48,012 nucleotides of DNA from Parcubacteria group bacterium RIFCSPLOWO2_01_FULL_48_18 (GCA_001824435.1 MHXH01000001.1:1-48012); one strand, 5' to 3'. Counted from the stretch's first letter, positions 38,641 to 47,736 are shown. Numbers and translations: made by a program. The notes: generated by a model not told the origin, from the sequence alone.

Positions 38641-39405
38641 ATGACAGTGCACAATGTTTTTGTTATAACAAAAAATACGTTTAAAGAAACGATCCGCGAC
38701 CGCATTCTCTACGGCTTGGTTGCATTCGGAGCCCTCTTTATTCTTCTTGATTTGTTCTTGGCTAAACTGTCGCTCGGGGACATGGTGATGATTAAGAGTT
38801 TCGGGCTGGCCGGCGTCTATCTCATCGGTACCATCATTACCGTGTTTCTTGGAGCTTCAATTATATATAGAGAGGTTGAAAAACGCACGTTATATTTCGT
38901 ACTGTCCAAGCCGGCATCGTATGGGGACGTGATTCTTGGCAAGTTTTTCGGTCTGTACGGCGCCGCGATCCTCACGGTGCTCTTGATGGCGGCGGTATAT
39001 CTCGGCGTTGTTCTCTATCAAGGAGGAGGATTTGACGCGAGGGGGTTTGTGGCGATTCTGTATCAGTTGTTGGAGGCGGGATTTTTTGTTGCGCTGCTTA
39101 CATTTTTATCAGCGATTTCAACGCCGCTCACTTCCACGATTGCGGCCGCTCTGATTCTTTTTTCCGGACACTTTATGAGTACGGCGGTTGAAAATGTAAA
39201 ACGGATCGGCGGTTTCACCAAAACCTTTATCGATGCGGCGTACTACTTGCTGCCGAATCTCGAAAAGTTCAATGTCAGAAATGTTGTGGTTCATCACGTA
39301 CCGCTATCGCTTGAGCCGTTTATACTCTCTGCTGCATATGCAGCTTTTTATGCGGCCGTTCTTTTGTATTTCGCCTACGCATTCTTGAAAAGGAAAGAAT
39401 TGTGA
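38641..39405 (+). CDS. ABC-2 type transporter permease
   Basis: The 254-residue membrane protein has six helices and an N-terminal cytoplasmic stretch (ITKNTFKETIRDRILYGLV) typical of ABC-2 permeases. REVEKRTLYFVLSKPASYGD, before the third helix, is a hallmark of this group. It pairs with the ATPase encoded just upstream to form an exporter. Start ATG 38641 has no obvious ribosome binding site. A TPR-like protein gene follows 10 nt after the stop, so three genes form one operon. Confidence 0.88.
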   Translation: MTVHNVFVITKNTFKETIRDRILYGLVAFGALFILLDLFLAKLSLGDMVMIKSFGLAGVYLIGTIITVFLGASIIYREVEKRTLYFVLSKPASYGDVILGKFFGLYGAAILTVLLMAAVYLGVVLYQGGGFDARGFVAILYQLLEAGFFVALLTFLSAISTPLTSTIAAALILFSGHFMSTAVENVKRIGGFTKTFIDAAYYLLPNLEKFNVRNVVVHHVPLSLEPFILSAAYAAFYAAVLLYFAYAFLKRKEL

Positions 39406-39415
39406 AGCTTCTTCT

Positions 39416-40219
39416 ATGGCATCCGCAGCAATAAAGAAAATTATTATTATTCCTATTTTTGCCGCAGTCGTGGCATCGCAGTATGCGTACGATCGATCGA
39501 AACTAGAGGCTCTGCAGATACAGTTTCCGGCCCCGCTTCAATTGATTAGAGTGTTCGATCTCGGACTTCATTCCGCCGCAGCTTCTTTACTATGGATTGA
39601 AACGATTGTGCAGCTCCCGTTTTTTCAAAGAGGAACCGAACCCTTTTTCAATAACTTCCGTACCATCAACGATCTGGATCCTAAATTCAGTTTTCCGTAC
39701 GCGTTTACAGTGCTTGTGTTGCCAACTTCTCGCGCATATCCTGATAAAATCGCGGCGGCAATTGAGATCGGCAAGCGAGGCATCGCGGAGGCTGACCCTG
39801 ACTGGCGGATTCCATTTTATCTGGCCGCGGTGCATCTGCTTGAATTAAAAGACCATGAGAACGCGGTAAAGTATTTCGATATTGCATCGCAGACTGTCGG
39901 CGCTCCACATTATATCAAGCGTTTCTCATCCACGTTTGTATTGGCAAAGACATTCCGCGAGCAGACGCGGGAGTTTTGGAGGGCGGTCTATGAAAATGCA
40001 GAAGACGAACAAATAAAGGATCGCGCCGGAGCATATCTTGAGCGGCTTGAGATATTTGACCTGCTCGATAAGGCGTCTGGCGCCTATTTCGAGCGGTTCG
40101 GCAGCTATCCGAAAACGCCCCAGGACCTTGTGGGCGCGGGGATTATTTCCGAAGTTCCGCAAGATCCGTTCGGATTCGAGCTGGTATTTAACGACGCGGG
40201 AGATTTAAGCGTGCAATAA
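39416..40219 (+). CDS. TPR-like membrane-anchored protein
   Basis: The 267-residue protein has an N-terminal hydrophobic signal anchor (IIIIPIFAAVVASQYAY) and a soluble helical domain. The helix pairs include YPDKIAAAIEIGKRGIAEAD and WRIPFYLAAVHLLELKDHEN, then AVKYFDIASQTVG, which look like TPR repeats. A C-terminal segment (FERFGSYPKTPQDLVGAGII, then PQDPFGFELVF) resembles the end of pseudopilin-like or GspG-type sequences. It probably sits outside the membrane with the ABC exporter. No specific family is assigned. Confidence 0.7.
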   Translation: MASAAIKKIIIIPIFAAVVASQYAYDRSKLEALQIQFPAPLQLIRVFDLGLHSAAASLLWIETIVQLPFFQRGTEPFFNNFRTINDLDPKFSFPYAFTVLVLPTSRAYPDKIAAAIEIGKRGIAEADPDWRIPFYLAAVHLLELKDHENAVKYFDIASQTVGAPHYIKRFSSTFVLAKTFREQTREFWRAVYENAEDEQIKDRAGAYLERLEIFDLLDKASGAYFERFGSYPKTPQDLVGAGIISEVPQDPFGFELVFNDAGDLSVQ

Positions 40220-40221
40220 CA

Positions 40222-42825
40222 ATGAAATTTCTATCTTCATTCCTTGGCGAGGAAAGAAAATTGAATAGGTTGAAAAAGAGGGTGGAAGAGATTAATGCGC
40301 TTGAGCCTGAAGTCAAAAAACTGTCGCGGCAGGAACTCTTGTTTGAGTCAAAGAAACTTAAAGAAGCTGTCGGCACAGGGGAGAAAACTTTGGATGCCGC
40401 GCTTCCGTGGGCGTTCGCGCTTGTCCGCGAGGCGTCGCTCGTAACCCTTGGTCAGCGGCACTACGACGTCCAACTTATGGGCGGCATGGTGCTTCATGAG
40501 GGATCGATTGCCGAGATGAAGACCGGAGAAGGAAAAACGCTTGCGGCCACTACGACTGCGTATGTGAACGCGCTTGAGGGAAAAGGAGTGCATGTCATTA
40601 CAGTTAACGATTTCCTTGCAAAAAGAGACACGGTATGGATGGGCCAGATTTATCATGCGTTGGGGCTTGACGTTGCGTGCCTTACGCATGAGTCGGCATA
40701 TGCCTATGACCCTGATTACGTGCTTGAAACCGGACCGCTTGGCAAGGGCTTCGAAGAAAAAACAGATGCCGAGCGCGACAGCACCGGCGCGTTCAAGGTG
40801 CAGCAGAAGTTTTTGCGGCCGATCACGAAAAGAGAGGCATATCGAGCGGACATTACGTACGGCACCAACCATGAATTCGGTTTCGACTATCTGCGCGACA
40901 ACATGGTGTATGATGTATCTCTTGCGGCCCAGCGCGGACATCATTTTGCCATCATTGATGAAGTGGACAGTATTTTGATCGACGAGGCGCGCACGCCGCT
41001 TATTATTGCCGCGCCGGACAAGCAATCGAGCGATCTCTACAAAACGTTTGCGCGAATCAGCCGCCACCTCATCGATAAAGAAGATTATGAAGTAGATGAG
41101 AAGATGCGGACGGTGAGCATTAATGATTCGGGAATCGGCAAAGTTGAAAAAACGCTCGGGATTGATAACATCTACAGTCCCGAAAATTTCCGCTACGTGC
41201 ATTATCTTGAGGAATCGCTTCGAGCAGTCGCGTTGTTTCATCGGGATAAAGATTATGTCGTCAAGAACAACGAAGTAATCATTGTAGACCCGTTTACCGG
41301 ACGTATGCTCCATGGCCGTCGATATTCGGGCGGTTTGCACCAGGCGATCGAAGCAAAAGAAAGCGTATTGGTAAAGGAGGAAACAAAAACGGTTGCCAGC
41401 ATCACGATCCAGAACTACTTTCGTCTGTACAAAAAACTTGCGGGCATGACCGGCACTGCTGCAACATCGGCAGAAGAATTTCATACGGTGTATAACCTTG
41501 ACGCGGTCAGCACTCCGACGCACAAACCGATGATACGGAAAGATTTGTCCGACTTGGTGTATCGTACCCAATCCGGAAAGTACCAAGCGCTTCTTGAAGA
41601 AATCAAACGCCGTCACGAGGCGGGGCAGCCGATGCTCATCGGCACCGTTGCGATTGAGAAAAATGAAGTGATCTCGGGCTGGCTCAGGCGCGCCAATATA
41701 CCACATGAAGTATTGAACGCGAAAAACCATGAACGAGAAGGTGAGATTATTGCGCAGGCAGGACGGAGGGGGGCGGTGACCGTGGCGACAAATATGGCCG
41801 GCAGGGGCGTTGACATCATTTTGGGAGGTAATCCGCCTTCGCCCCAGGAGGCGCAGAAAGTGCTCGAGGTCGGCGGATTGCACGTGATCGGTACCGAACG
41901 GCATGAAGCGCGGCGCATCGATAATCAGCTCCGAGGCCGCTGCGGTCGGCAAGGAGACGTGGGTTCGTCGCAATTTTTTGTTTCTCTCGAAGATGAAGTG
42001 ATGCGGATTTTCGGAGGTGACAAAATTAAAGGGCTTATGGAGACGCTTAACGTTCCCGAAGACGTGCCGATTGAATCCGGGTTGGTTTCAAAAGCGATCG
42101 AGCAGGCGCAGGCGAAGATTGAGGGGTTTAATTTTGACGCGCGCAAACATACGCTTGAATATGACGACGTGCTGAATAAGCAGCGGCAGGCGGTATATGA
42201 GCGTAGGAAGAAAGTTTTACAGGCAGAAAAAGAACAATTGGCGGACATTGCAAAAGAAATGGTTCGCAGCCAGCTCGGCAGGTTTTTGGATTTTCCTGCC
42301 GACGAAATCCAAAAAATCTTTGTCAATTCCGGCGTCATCGAGAAGGACGAAGTTTTAGGGCTTGCCGAATATGAAGAGGATAAAGAGAGGATACGCGGCC
42401 GCCTTGATGAGGCGTGTGTAAAGAAATTTGATGCTGTGGTTACATCCGATAAACTGCCGTATCTTAAGCTTCCGATGCTGCAAATTATTGACTCTCTCTG
42501 GATGAACCATCTGGAAAATATTGATGCGCTTCGGGATTCAGTGAGGCTGCGCGCGTACGGCCAGCATGATCCGCTGGTGGAGTTTAAACGCGAAGGATAT
42601 CGCTTGTTTAAAGATTTGTTTGCCACCCTCGAGTCGATATTTTTCAGCATCGTATTTCGTTTCGATGTCACGCCATCGCTTGAAGCAACTGTTCGGCGGC
42701 AAGAGCTTGCGGTCAAAGCGCCTTCTGCGGCAAACCAAAAAGTGGGCCGCAACGATCCGTGTCCTTGCGGAGCGAAACATCCTGACGGGCGTCCAAAGAA
42801 ATATAAGCATTGCCATGGGCAGTAA
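40222..42825 (+). CDS. secA: preprotein translocase subunit SecA
   Basis: The 867-residue motor pushes unfolded proteins through SecYEG. In order: N-terminal region with QLMGGMVLHEG, Walker A in MKTGEGKTLA, DEVDSILIDEARTPLIIA, the preprotein-binding domain, ATNMAGRGVDIILGG, QLRGRCGRQGDVGSSQFF, the helical scaffold, and a C-terminal zinc SEC-C motif (PCPCGAKHPDGRPKKYKHCH). The start ATG 40222 is 2 nt after the TPR-like gene. All helicase motifs are present and the length is normal. Decayed copies of the SEC-C tail lie downstream on both sides of the Nudix gene. Confidence 0.97.
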   Translation: MKFLSSFLGEERKLNRLKKRVEEINALEPEVKKLSRQELLFESKKLKEAVGTGEKTLDAALPWAFALVREASLVTLGQRHYDVQLMGGMVLHEGSIAEMKTGEGKTLAATTTAYVNALEGKGVHVITVNDFLAKRDTVWMGQIYHALGLDVACLTHESAYAYDPDYVLETGPLGKGFEEKTDAERDSTGAFKVQQKFLRPITKREAYRADITYGTNHEFGFDYLRDNMVYDVSLAAQRGHHFAIIDEVDSILIDEARTPLIIAAPDKQSSDLYKTFARISRHLIDKEDYEVDEKMRTVSINDSGIGKVEKTLGIDNIYSPENFRYVHYLEESLRAVALFHRDKDYVVKNNEVIIVDPFTGRMLHGRRYSGGLHQAIEAKESVLVKEETKTVASITIQNYFRLYKKLAGMTGTAATSAEEFHTVYNLDAVSTPTHKPMIRKDLSDLVYRTQSGKYQALLEEIKRRHEAGQPMLIGTVAIEKNEVISGWLRRANIPHEVLNAKNHEREGEIIAQAGRRGAVTVATNMAGRGVDIILGGNPPSPQEAQKVLEVGGLHVIGTERHEARRIDNQLRGRCGRQGDVGSSQFFVSLEDEVMRIFGGDKIKGLMETLNVPEDVPIESGLVSKAIEQAQAKIEGFNFDARKHTLEYDDVLNKQRQAVYERRKKVLQAEKEQLADIAKEMVRSQLGRFLDFPADEIQKIFVNSGVIEKDEVLGLAEYEEDKERIRGRLDEACVKKFDAVVTSDKLPYLKLPMLQIIDSLWMNHLENIDALRDSVRLRAYGQHDPLVEFKREGYRLFKDLFATLESIFFSIVFRFDVTPSLEATVRRQELAVKAPSAANQKVGRNDPCPCGAKHPDGRPKKYKHCHGQ

Positions 42826-42878
42826 ATGAGATGTTTGGATAGTCCTTGAGCGAAGTTCCGTACCGTGTTTTTCTTTGG

Positions 42879-42926
42879 TGCGGGGCGGAATCGGGAAGAA
42901 GCATAAGAAGTGTCATGGTAGGCAGG
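42879..42926 (+). pseudogene. SEC-C zinc-motif remnant 1
   Basis: With one missing base, this stretch reads CGAESG then KKHKKCHGRQ, the SEC-C motif found at the end of SecA (CPCGxGKKYKxCHG). It lies between secA and the Nudix gene and ends 3 nt before the Nudix start codon. It is out of frame and has no start of its own. Confidence 0.6.
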
Positions 42927-42929
42927 AAC

Positions 42930-43394
42930 ATGAAAAAACTATTAACACTCTGTATAATTTATCAGCATCCGAAAATATTGCTTGGGATGAAGAAGCGTGG
43001 ATTTGGAGCAGGAAGATGGAATGGATTTGGCGGCAAAGTTTATGATGGAGAAGTGATAGAAGATGCGGCCAAAAGGGAAATTCAAGAAGAAATGGGAATA
43101 AAAGTAGAAAATTTAGATAAAGTTGGAATTATAGATTTTGAGTTCAAGGGAAATCCTGAAATTTTGCAGGTTCATATTTTCAAGTCAGATAATTTTTCAG
43201 GAGAGCCAACGGAAAGCGAAGAAATGAAACCGCAATGGTTCCATATTGACGGGATTCCATTCAAAGAAATGTGGCCTGATGATATATACTGGATGCCGTT
43301 ATTTTTAAGCGGAAAAAGATTCAAAGGGAAATTCCTTTTTGGGGAATCTGATATTATTCTCGAACAAGAATTAGTAGAGGTTAAAGAGATATAA
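42930..43394 (+). CDS. MTH1-like Nudix hydrolase (8-oxo-dGTP diphosphatase)
   Basis: The 154-residue protein has a complete Nudix box, GGKVYDGEVIEDAAKREIQEEMGI, given here in two parts: GGKVYDGEVIED and AAKREIQEEMGI. It is strikingly like animal MTH1/NUDT1 along its whole length: LLGMKKRGFGAGRWNGFGG, then EEMKPQWFHIDGIPFKEMWP and DDIYWMPL. These enzymes clean 8-oxo-dGTP from the nucleotide pool. The start is ATG 42930, with AGGA just upstream; the longer frame reads into the SEC-C remnant. The gene is more AT-rich than its neighbours, and SEC-C remnants lie within 4 nt of each end, which suggests insertion by transfer or recombination. Confidence 0.92.
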   Translation: MKKLLTLCIIYQHPKILLGMKKRGFGAGRWNGFGGKVYDGEVIEDAAKREIQEEMGIKVENLDKVGIIDFEFKGNPEILQVHIFKSDNFSGEPTESEEMKPQWFHIDGIPFKEMWPDDIYWMPLFLSGKRFKGKFLFGESDIILEQELVEVKEI

Positions 43395-43395
43395 T

Positions 43396-43438
43396 TCCTG
43401 CGGAATGAATAAGAAATATAAAGTGCCACGGGCAATGA
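43396..43438 (+). pseudogene. SEC-C zinc-motif remnant 2
   Basis: Starting one base after the Nudix stop codon, the sequence reads CGMNKKYK and, after a frameshift, CHGQ followed by TGA. AAGAAATATAA and TGCCACGGGCA closely match the secA 3' end at 42796-42822. It looks like a former secA-type tail, complete with its stop codon. Confidence 0.6.
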
Positions 43439-43451
43439 GGATAGATTTTGC

Positions 43452-43503
43452 CAAAGAAAAGAGCCCCGCACCGTAATTTGCTTTCGCAAACACGACGCGG
43501 GGC
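43452..43503 (-). terminator. terminator of the minus-strand small gene
   Basis: On the minus strand GCCCCGC (43503-43497) pairs with GCGGGGC (43469-43463), enclosing an inner TTTGC-GAAA-GCAAA hairpin, then TCTTTTC. Confidence 0.75.
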
Positions 43504-43536
43504 GGGCAGTTTTGAGCGATGCTCAGCACTTGTTGG

Positions 43537-43821
43537 CTAGGCCGTGTGAACCCAGCTGTTGCCGTTCAGGACGATCTCGCCGTTCCGAGCCATCCGGTTT
43601 AAGGTGTTGCACACCCGTTCGGTGAGCGACCGATCCATTGTTTTGCCGCTCATTCCGAGCCGCTCCTTGAGCTTGTGGATGGTCAGATCCGGCAGGATGG
43701 GGCAGTGATGCCCCTTCAGCTCCACCTCGATTCTCCAGCCGTTTCCGAGCGGATTGCAGATCACGAACGGCCCCTCTGTGAATACCACATTGTCCTCGAA
43801 GTATCCGATCACCTGAGCCAT
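43537..43821 (-). CDS. hypothetical small protein, possible winged-helix end
   Basis: The 94-residue protein starts at ATG 43821 on the minus strand, 8 nt after GGAGG. The in-frame ATG 43842 precedes the ribosome binding site and is rejected. The N-terminal half is beta-rich (VIGYFEDNVVFTEGPFVICN). The C-terminal half looks like a small helix-turn-helix or winged helix (ERLGMSGKTMDRSLTERV, then NTLNRMARNGEIVL). It may bind nucleic acid, but no family is recognised. Its G+C content is higher than that of the Nudix gene next to it. Confidence 0.65.
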   Translation of the reverse strand: MAQVIGYFEDNVVFTEGPFVICNPLGNGWRIEVELKGHHCPILPDLTIHKLKERLGMSGKTMDRSLTERVCNTLNRMARNGEIVLNGNSWVHTA

Positions 43822-43893
43822 GGTACATCCTCCTTTCGGCAAAACCTGAACATGTTATGGTTTAATTCTCGAATTCTTTGAGGTGGATGAGGG

Positions 43894-44292
43894 TTAGTTG
43901 CGGCGAGGAGCAACAGTAAGAGCGGTCAAGTGGAGTCGTTCTCCCATTGTCAAACGTAGTTCATCGCCCGGGCTGGCGAGAACGGTCATTGTGTAATAAA
44001 CCTCGTGGGAGACGAAGAGCTCGATCTTGAATTGAATTTCCTCTTGAGAGAATACAAAGCGGCTGATGTCTACACTTTTCGTGGTGTACGCCTCAACGCG
44101 TCCAATGGTTTCCAAAGACCCGGACGGAAAGACGAAGGACACCTTCGCGTTAGCCCAGTTATCGTTGCGGATTACAATGGTTGTCTTTTGAACGGGCCGC
44201 GGGGCATCCTCTTTTTGTCCGACAGCGACAGCAGGAGCACATGCTAGAACAACTACAGCCAGCATCGGCTGTAACAGCGAACTTGCGCGCAT
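43894..44292 (-). CDS. secreted beta-rich protein
   Basis: The 132-residue protein starts at ATG 44292 on the minus strand, with GGAGG 6 nt upstream; ATG 44313 lies before that site. It has an N-terminal signal peptide (MRASSLLQPMLAVVVLACAP) and a mature beta-strand domain opening with TTIVIRNDNWANAKVSFVFP. This VxNxNWxxxxV pattern with a late LASPGDELRLTM recalls small exported proteins of Gemmatimonadetes-like genomes. Function unknown. It is transcribed leftward with the next small gene, which lies 72 nt downstream. Confidence 0.65.
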   Translation of the reverse strand: MRASSLLQPMLAVVVLACAPAVAVGQKEDAPRPVQKTTIVIRNDNWANAKVSFVFPSGSLETIGRVEAYTTKSVDISRFVFSQEEIQFKIELFVSHEVYYTMTVLASPGDELRLTMGERLHLTALTVAPRRN

Positions 44293-44613
44293 GACGGCCT
44301 CCATTCTTTGCATTTGGGTTTATTCCCCCGAAAAAAGAAAAAAGCAAAACATTCTTGGCTCGTCGTCCCTTTCCTGCGGCAAACACGCATCTGATTACCC
44401 CCAGATGCCATATTTGCTCCTGCCAGGAATAGAGTCGACGGCCAAAAAGGCTTTGCCCTTTTCTTTTTACAGGAGATTCATATTGTGGTTTTCTATGATA
44501 TATTATACTCCTTTACCGGTTCCTTGTCAAACAGAGGATTCGCGTTTGTATTTGCAGAAGAGCCTCATTTCATTTATGATATTTGGTGTCGAAGGGATTT
44601 TTTAAAAGCCGTC
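44293..44613. other. divergent intergenic region with a terminator-like hairpin
   Basis: This 321-nt region separates the leftward secreted-protein gene from the rightward helicase gene, so it must hold both promoters, though I cannot define either with confidence. At 44444-44462, AAAAAGGC-TTT-GCC(C)TTTT forms a short hairpin with T runs on both strands. It is perhaps an attenuator in the helicase leader. An open frame from 44485 into the helicase is out of place and looks spurious. Confidence 0.45.
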
Positions 44614-45903
44614 ATGCAACATCACTCGCAATCGTCAATAACATTTCATGGCCTGGGGATTGCGCCCGGTCTTCTTCAGATCCTTGAGAAGCTCCATTAT
44701 ACGGAGCCTACTCCGATCCAACGTCAGGCGATCCCGATTGCGATAGAAGGGAAAGATGTTGTTGGTATCGCGCAGACGGGAACCGGAAAAACCCTTGCTT
44801 TTGGTATTCCTATTATTCAACGCCTTGCCCGTGAGAAGGGGCAGGGATTGGTACTTTTGCCCACTCGGGAACTCGCCCTTCAGGTGGATGAAGAGCTGCA
44901 CAAGATCGGGCATCCGCTCGGTCTTAAAACCGCAGTGTTGATCGGTGGGACTTCGCTCCGGCCGCAAATTACGGCAATTTCAAGAAGCCCGCACGTCATC
45001 ATTGCAACGCCTGGGCGGCTTATCGATCATTTGAACCAGAAAACTGTGCGTCTCGAGAAAGTAAATATTCTCGTTTTGGACGAGGCCGATCGTATGCTCG
45101 ACATGGGATTTCTCCCGCAGATTAAGAAAATTCTCTATGCTGTTCCGAAAGAACGGCAGACCATGCTTTTTTCCGCAACGCTTCCCTCGGACATCGTGGC
45201 GATAGCGCTCCACAATATGAAGCTTCCGATCCGCGTTGAGATTGCGCCTCCGGGTACGACCGTAGAGCGCGTGACGCAGGAAATATTCATTGTACGGAAG
45301 GATGCGAAAATGCGTCTTTTGGATAAGATCCTTGGTGAATACAACGGATCGACGCTCATCTTTACGAGAACCAAATTCGGTGCAAAGCGTGTAGCGCGTG
45401 CGGTCCGTGCGATGGAGCATAATGCGGCAGAGATCCATTCGAATAGGTCTTTGAATCAACGACGGGAAGCCTTGGATGGATTCAAATCCGGAAAATACCG
45501 CGTACTTGTCGCAACCGATATTGCTGCGCGTGGGATTGACGTTCGGGGAATCGAGCTCGTCGTGAATTACGATTTGCCGTCCCAGCCGGGGGATTACGTT
45601 CATCGTATCGGCCGTACCGCGCGTGCCGGAGCCGAGGGGCATGCCATTTCGTTCGTTCAGCCGGAAGAACAACGCGACATCCGCGAGATTGAGCGGCTCA
45701 TCAGAAAAAATCTCAGGATTTCTCAACTTCCCGAACTTCCGCCCGCCCGTACGGGCGAGGCAGTGAGTCCCTCGACTGCGTCCCGGGCAAGACCGCGGTA
45801 TGGTTACGGCCGCCGCCCGCATCATTTGGGACGAGAACACGGCGCGCCGCATCACCCTCGAAGTTTCGGCCGTCCCCCCCGCCCTTTTTATAGATTCCGA
45901 TAA
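44614..45903 (+). CDS. DEAD-box ATP-dependent RNA helicase (RhlE/CsdA-like)
   Basis: The 429-residue helicase begins at ATG 44614 (MQHHSQSSITFHGLGI). The 43-codon extension upstream does not resemble the family. All motifs are present: Q motif PTPIQRQAIP, AQTGTGKT, PTRELALQV, TPGRL, DEAD, SAT, LIFTRTK, ATDIAARGID and HRIGRTARAG. A basic, Arg/Gly/His/Pro-rich tail of about 65 residues would give RNA binding. Such helicases unwind mRNA or rRNA, often in the cold or during ribosome assembly. It ends 17 nt from the end of convergent typA with no terminator in between. Confidence 0.95.
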   Translation: MQHHSQSSITFHGLGIAPGLLQILEKLHYTEPTPIQRQAIPIAIEGKDVVGIAQTGTGKTLAFGIPIIQRLAREKGQGLVLLPTRELALQVDEELHKIGHPLGLKTAVLIGGTSLRPQITAISRSPHVIIATPGRLIDHLNQKTVRLEKVNILVLDEADRMLDMGFLPQIKKILYAVPKERQTMLFSATLPSDIVAIALHNMKLPIRVEIAPPGTTVERVTQEIFIVRKDAKMRLLDKILGEYNGSTLIFTRTKFGAKRVARAVRAMEHNAAEIHSNRSLNQRREALDGFKSGKYRVLVATDIAARGIDVRGIELVVNYDLPSQPGDYVHRIGRTARAGAEGHAISFVQPEEQRDIREIERLIRKNLRISQLPELPPARTGEAVSPSTASRARPRYGYGRRPHHLGREHGAPHHPRSFGRPPRPFYRFR

Positions 45904-45920
45904 ACCGGGGCTCTAAATTT

Positions 45921-47726
45921 CTATCCCCGCCGCGCTTTCTTGCGCTCGTTTTCCGTGAGGAGCATTTTTCGGATGCGTATACTTTTGGGCGTCGCTTCGA
46001 CGAGTTCGTCGTCGCCAATGTACTCGAGCGCCTGTTCGAGCGATAGGATTCGGGGAGGAACGAGATCGTCTGTTACTTGCTCGGTTTTGCTTCGGAAATT
46101 GGTGAGCTGTTTTTCTTTGCAGACGTTTACGGTAATGTCGCCGGATTTCGCATTCTCTCCCGCGACCTGGCCTTTGTAGACGGGCGTTGCCGGTTTTACG
46201 AAGAGTACTCCGCGTTCCTGGGCGTTGAGGAGACCGTAGGCTGTTGTCGTTCCTGCTTCGTGGATGACAAGCGATCCGTGCGGGTTTGTTTCGATATGTT
46301 CCCACTTCGGGAAATATCCGGCGTAGAGGGAGTTTAAGATTCCCCTACCCTTTGTTTTCATGATGAATTCGTTCCGGAAGCCGATGAGGCCGCGCGTCGG
46401 AATGAAAAAGTGGAACATCGCGACGCCGTTCTCTACGTGCATGTTTTTGAGTTTGCCCTTCCGCGAACTCATCATTTCGATGACGTTCCCCGAGTATTGT
46501 TCCGGAACCTCGATCCATGCGTCTTCCGCGGGCTCCGTAGTACGTCCGTCTTCTTCTTTGAATATGACCTCTGGCCGTGAAACTTGGAGCTCATAGCCTT
46601 CGCGCCGCATTTTTTCGATGAGGATGGCTAGGTGCAATTCGCCTCTCCCGTTGACCACGAATTCGTCGGGTGATGCGCCGGGTTCTACCCGAAGCGCTAT
46701 GTCGCTCTCAAGTTCTTTCATGAGCCGCTCTTTTAGGTTCCGGGATGTGCAGTAGTCGCCCTCTCGTCCGGCAAACGGAGAATCGTTCACCGAGAATATC
46801 ATTTTTACCGTCGGTTTTTCGATCATGATCGGCGGGAGCGTTGCGGGATATTCCTTCGAGGTGACCGTTTCCCCGATCGTAATGTCCGGAATTCCCGCAA
46901 TTGCTGCAATGTCGCCGGCTTCGACTGTTGAAATTTCCACCGTATCAAGGCCGGCGAATGTCATGAGGTCCGTAATTTTTCCTTTCCGTAACGGTCCTTC
47001 GTGCGGGATGATCGCAACCGGCATTCCCGCTGAAAGCCGTCCTGAATATACCCTTCCGATTCCCACCCTGCCTTTGTAGTTGTCGTAACGGACGGCAATG
47101 ATCATCATTTGCAAGGGATTGTCGGAATGCGCGATCGGAGGAGGAATATATGAATGTATTGCCTCGAAGAGCGGACCGCAATCGGTCATGGACGCGAGGT
47201 CTGGCGTTCTCCCTGCTTTTCCGATTTTGCCGGCTGCATAGATTACCGGAAATTCTACTTGTTCGTCGTTCGCGCCGAGATCAATAAAAAGCTCAAGGAT
47301 TTTTTCGAGCGTGTAGTTTATGCGGGCATTCGGTTTGTCGATCTTGTTGATAACGACAATGATCTTGTGCCCCAGCGAGAGGGCCCTTTTTAGAACAAAG
47401 CGCGTTTGCGGCATCGGGCCTTCTTGCGCGTCAACGAGGAGCAGCGAGCCGTCGGCCATGTTTAATACGCGTTCCACCTCTCCACCGAAATCGGCGTGTC
47501 CCGGCGTATCGATGATATTGATTTTGGTGCCGCGGTATTCAATCGATGCGTTTTTCGAGAAAATCGTAATGCCCCGTTCTCGTTCGAGCTCGTTTGAATC
47601 CATAATAAGTTCTTTCGGCGCATCGGCTTTGATTTTGAAGTTCGAGGACTGTTTCAATAACGCATCGACCAAGGTTGTTTTTCCGTGATCAACGTGAGCT
47701 ATTATGGCTATATTTCTTAAGTCCAT
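45921..47726 (-). CDS. typA: ribosome-associated GTPase TypA/BipA
   Basis: The 601-residue GTPase has G1 AHVDHGKT, G2 RGITIFSK, G3 DTPGHADFGGEVERV and G4 NKIDKP. The elongation-factor domains follow, then the TypA-specific C-terminal domain (NGVAMFHFFIPTRGLIGFRN, then GRGILNS). It helps 50S assembly and stress adaptation at low temperature. The start is ATG 47726 on the minus strand. No ribosome binding site is visible; a hairpin (47737-47756) ends 10 nt before the start codon and may control it. It converges on the DEAD-box gene. Confidence 0.96.
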   Translation of the reverse strand: MDLRNIAIIAHVDHGKTTLVDALLKQSSNFKIKADAPKELIMDSNELERERGITIFSKNASIEYRGTKINIIDTPGHADFGGEVERVLNMADGSLLLVDAQEGPMPQTRFVLKRALSLGHKIIVVINKIDKPNARINYTLEKILELFIDLGANDEQVEFPVIYAAGKIGKAGRTPDLASMTDCGPLFEAIHSYIPPPIAHSDNPLQMMIIAVRYDNYKGRVGIGRVYSGRLSAGMPVAIIPHEGPLRKGKITDLMTFAGLDTVEISTVEAGDIAAIAGIPDITIGETVTSKEYPATLPPIMIEKPTVKMIFSVNDSPFAGREGDYCTSRNLKERLMKELESDIALRVEPGASPDEFVVNGRGELHLAILIEKMRREGYELQVSRPEVIFKEEDGRTTEPAEDAWIEVPEQYSGNVIEMMSSRKGKLKNMHVENGVAMFHFFIPTRGLIGFRNEFIMKTKGRGILNSLYAGYFPKWEHIETNPHGSLVIHEAGTTTAYGLLNAQERGVLFVKPATPVYKGQVAGENAKSGDITVNVCKEKQLTNFRSKTEQVTDDLVPPRILSLEQALEYIGDDELVEATPKSIRIRKMLLTENERKKARRG

Positions 47727-47736
47727 ATGAATCGAT

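Noticed and set aside
40348-41973. Long open frame on the minus strand, opposite secA
   Set aside because: It lies wholly inside secA, has no ribosome binding site or family likeness, and arises from the codon pattern of the sense gene.
44485-44613. N-terminal extension of the DEAD-box helicase
   Set aside because: No resemblance to the family; the natural helicase start at 44614 leads into the expected Q-motif region.
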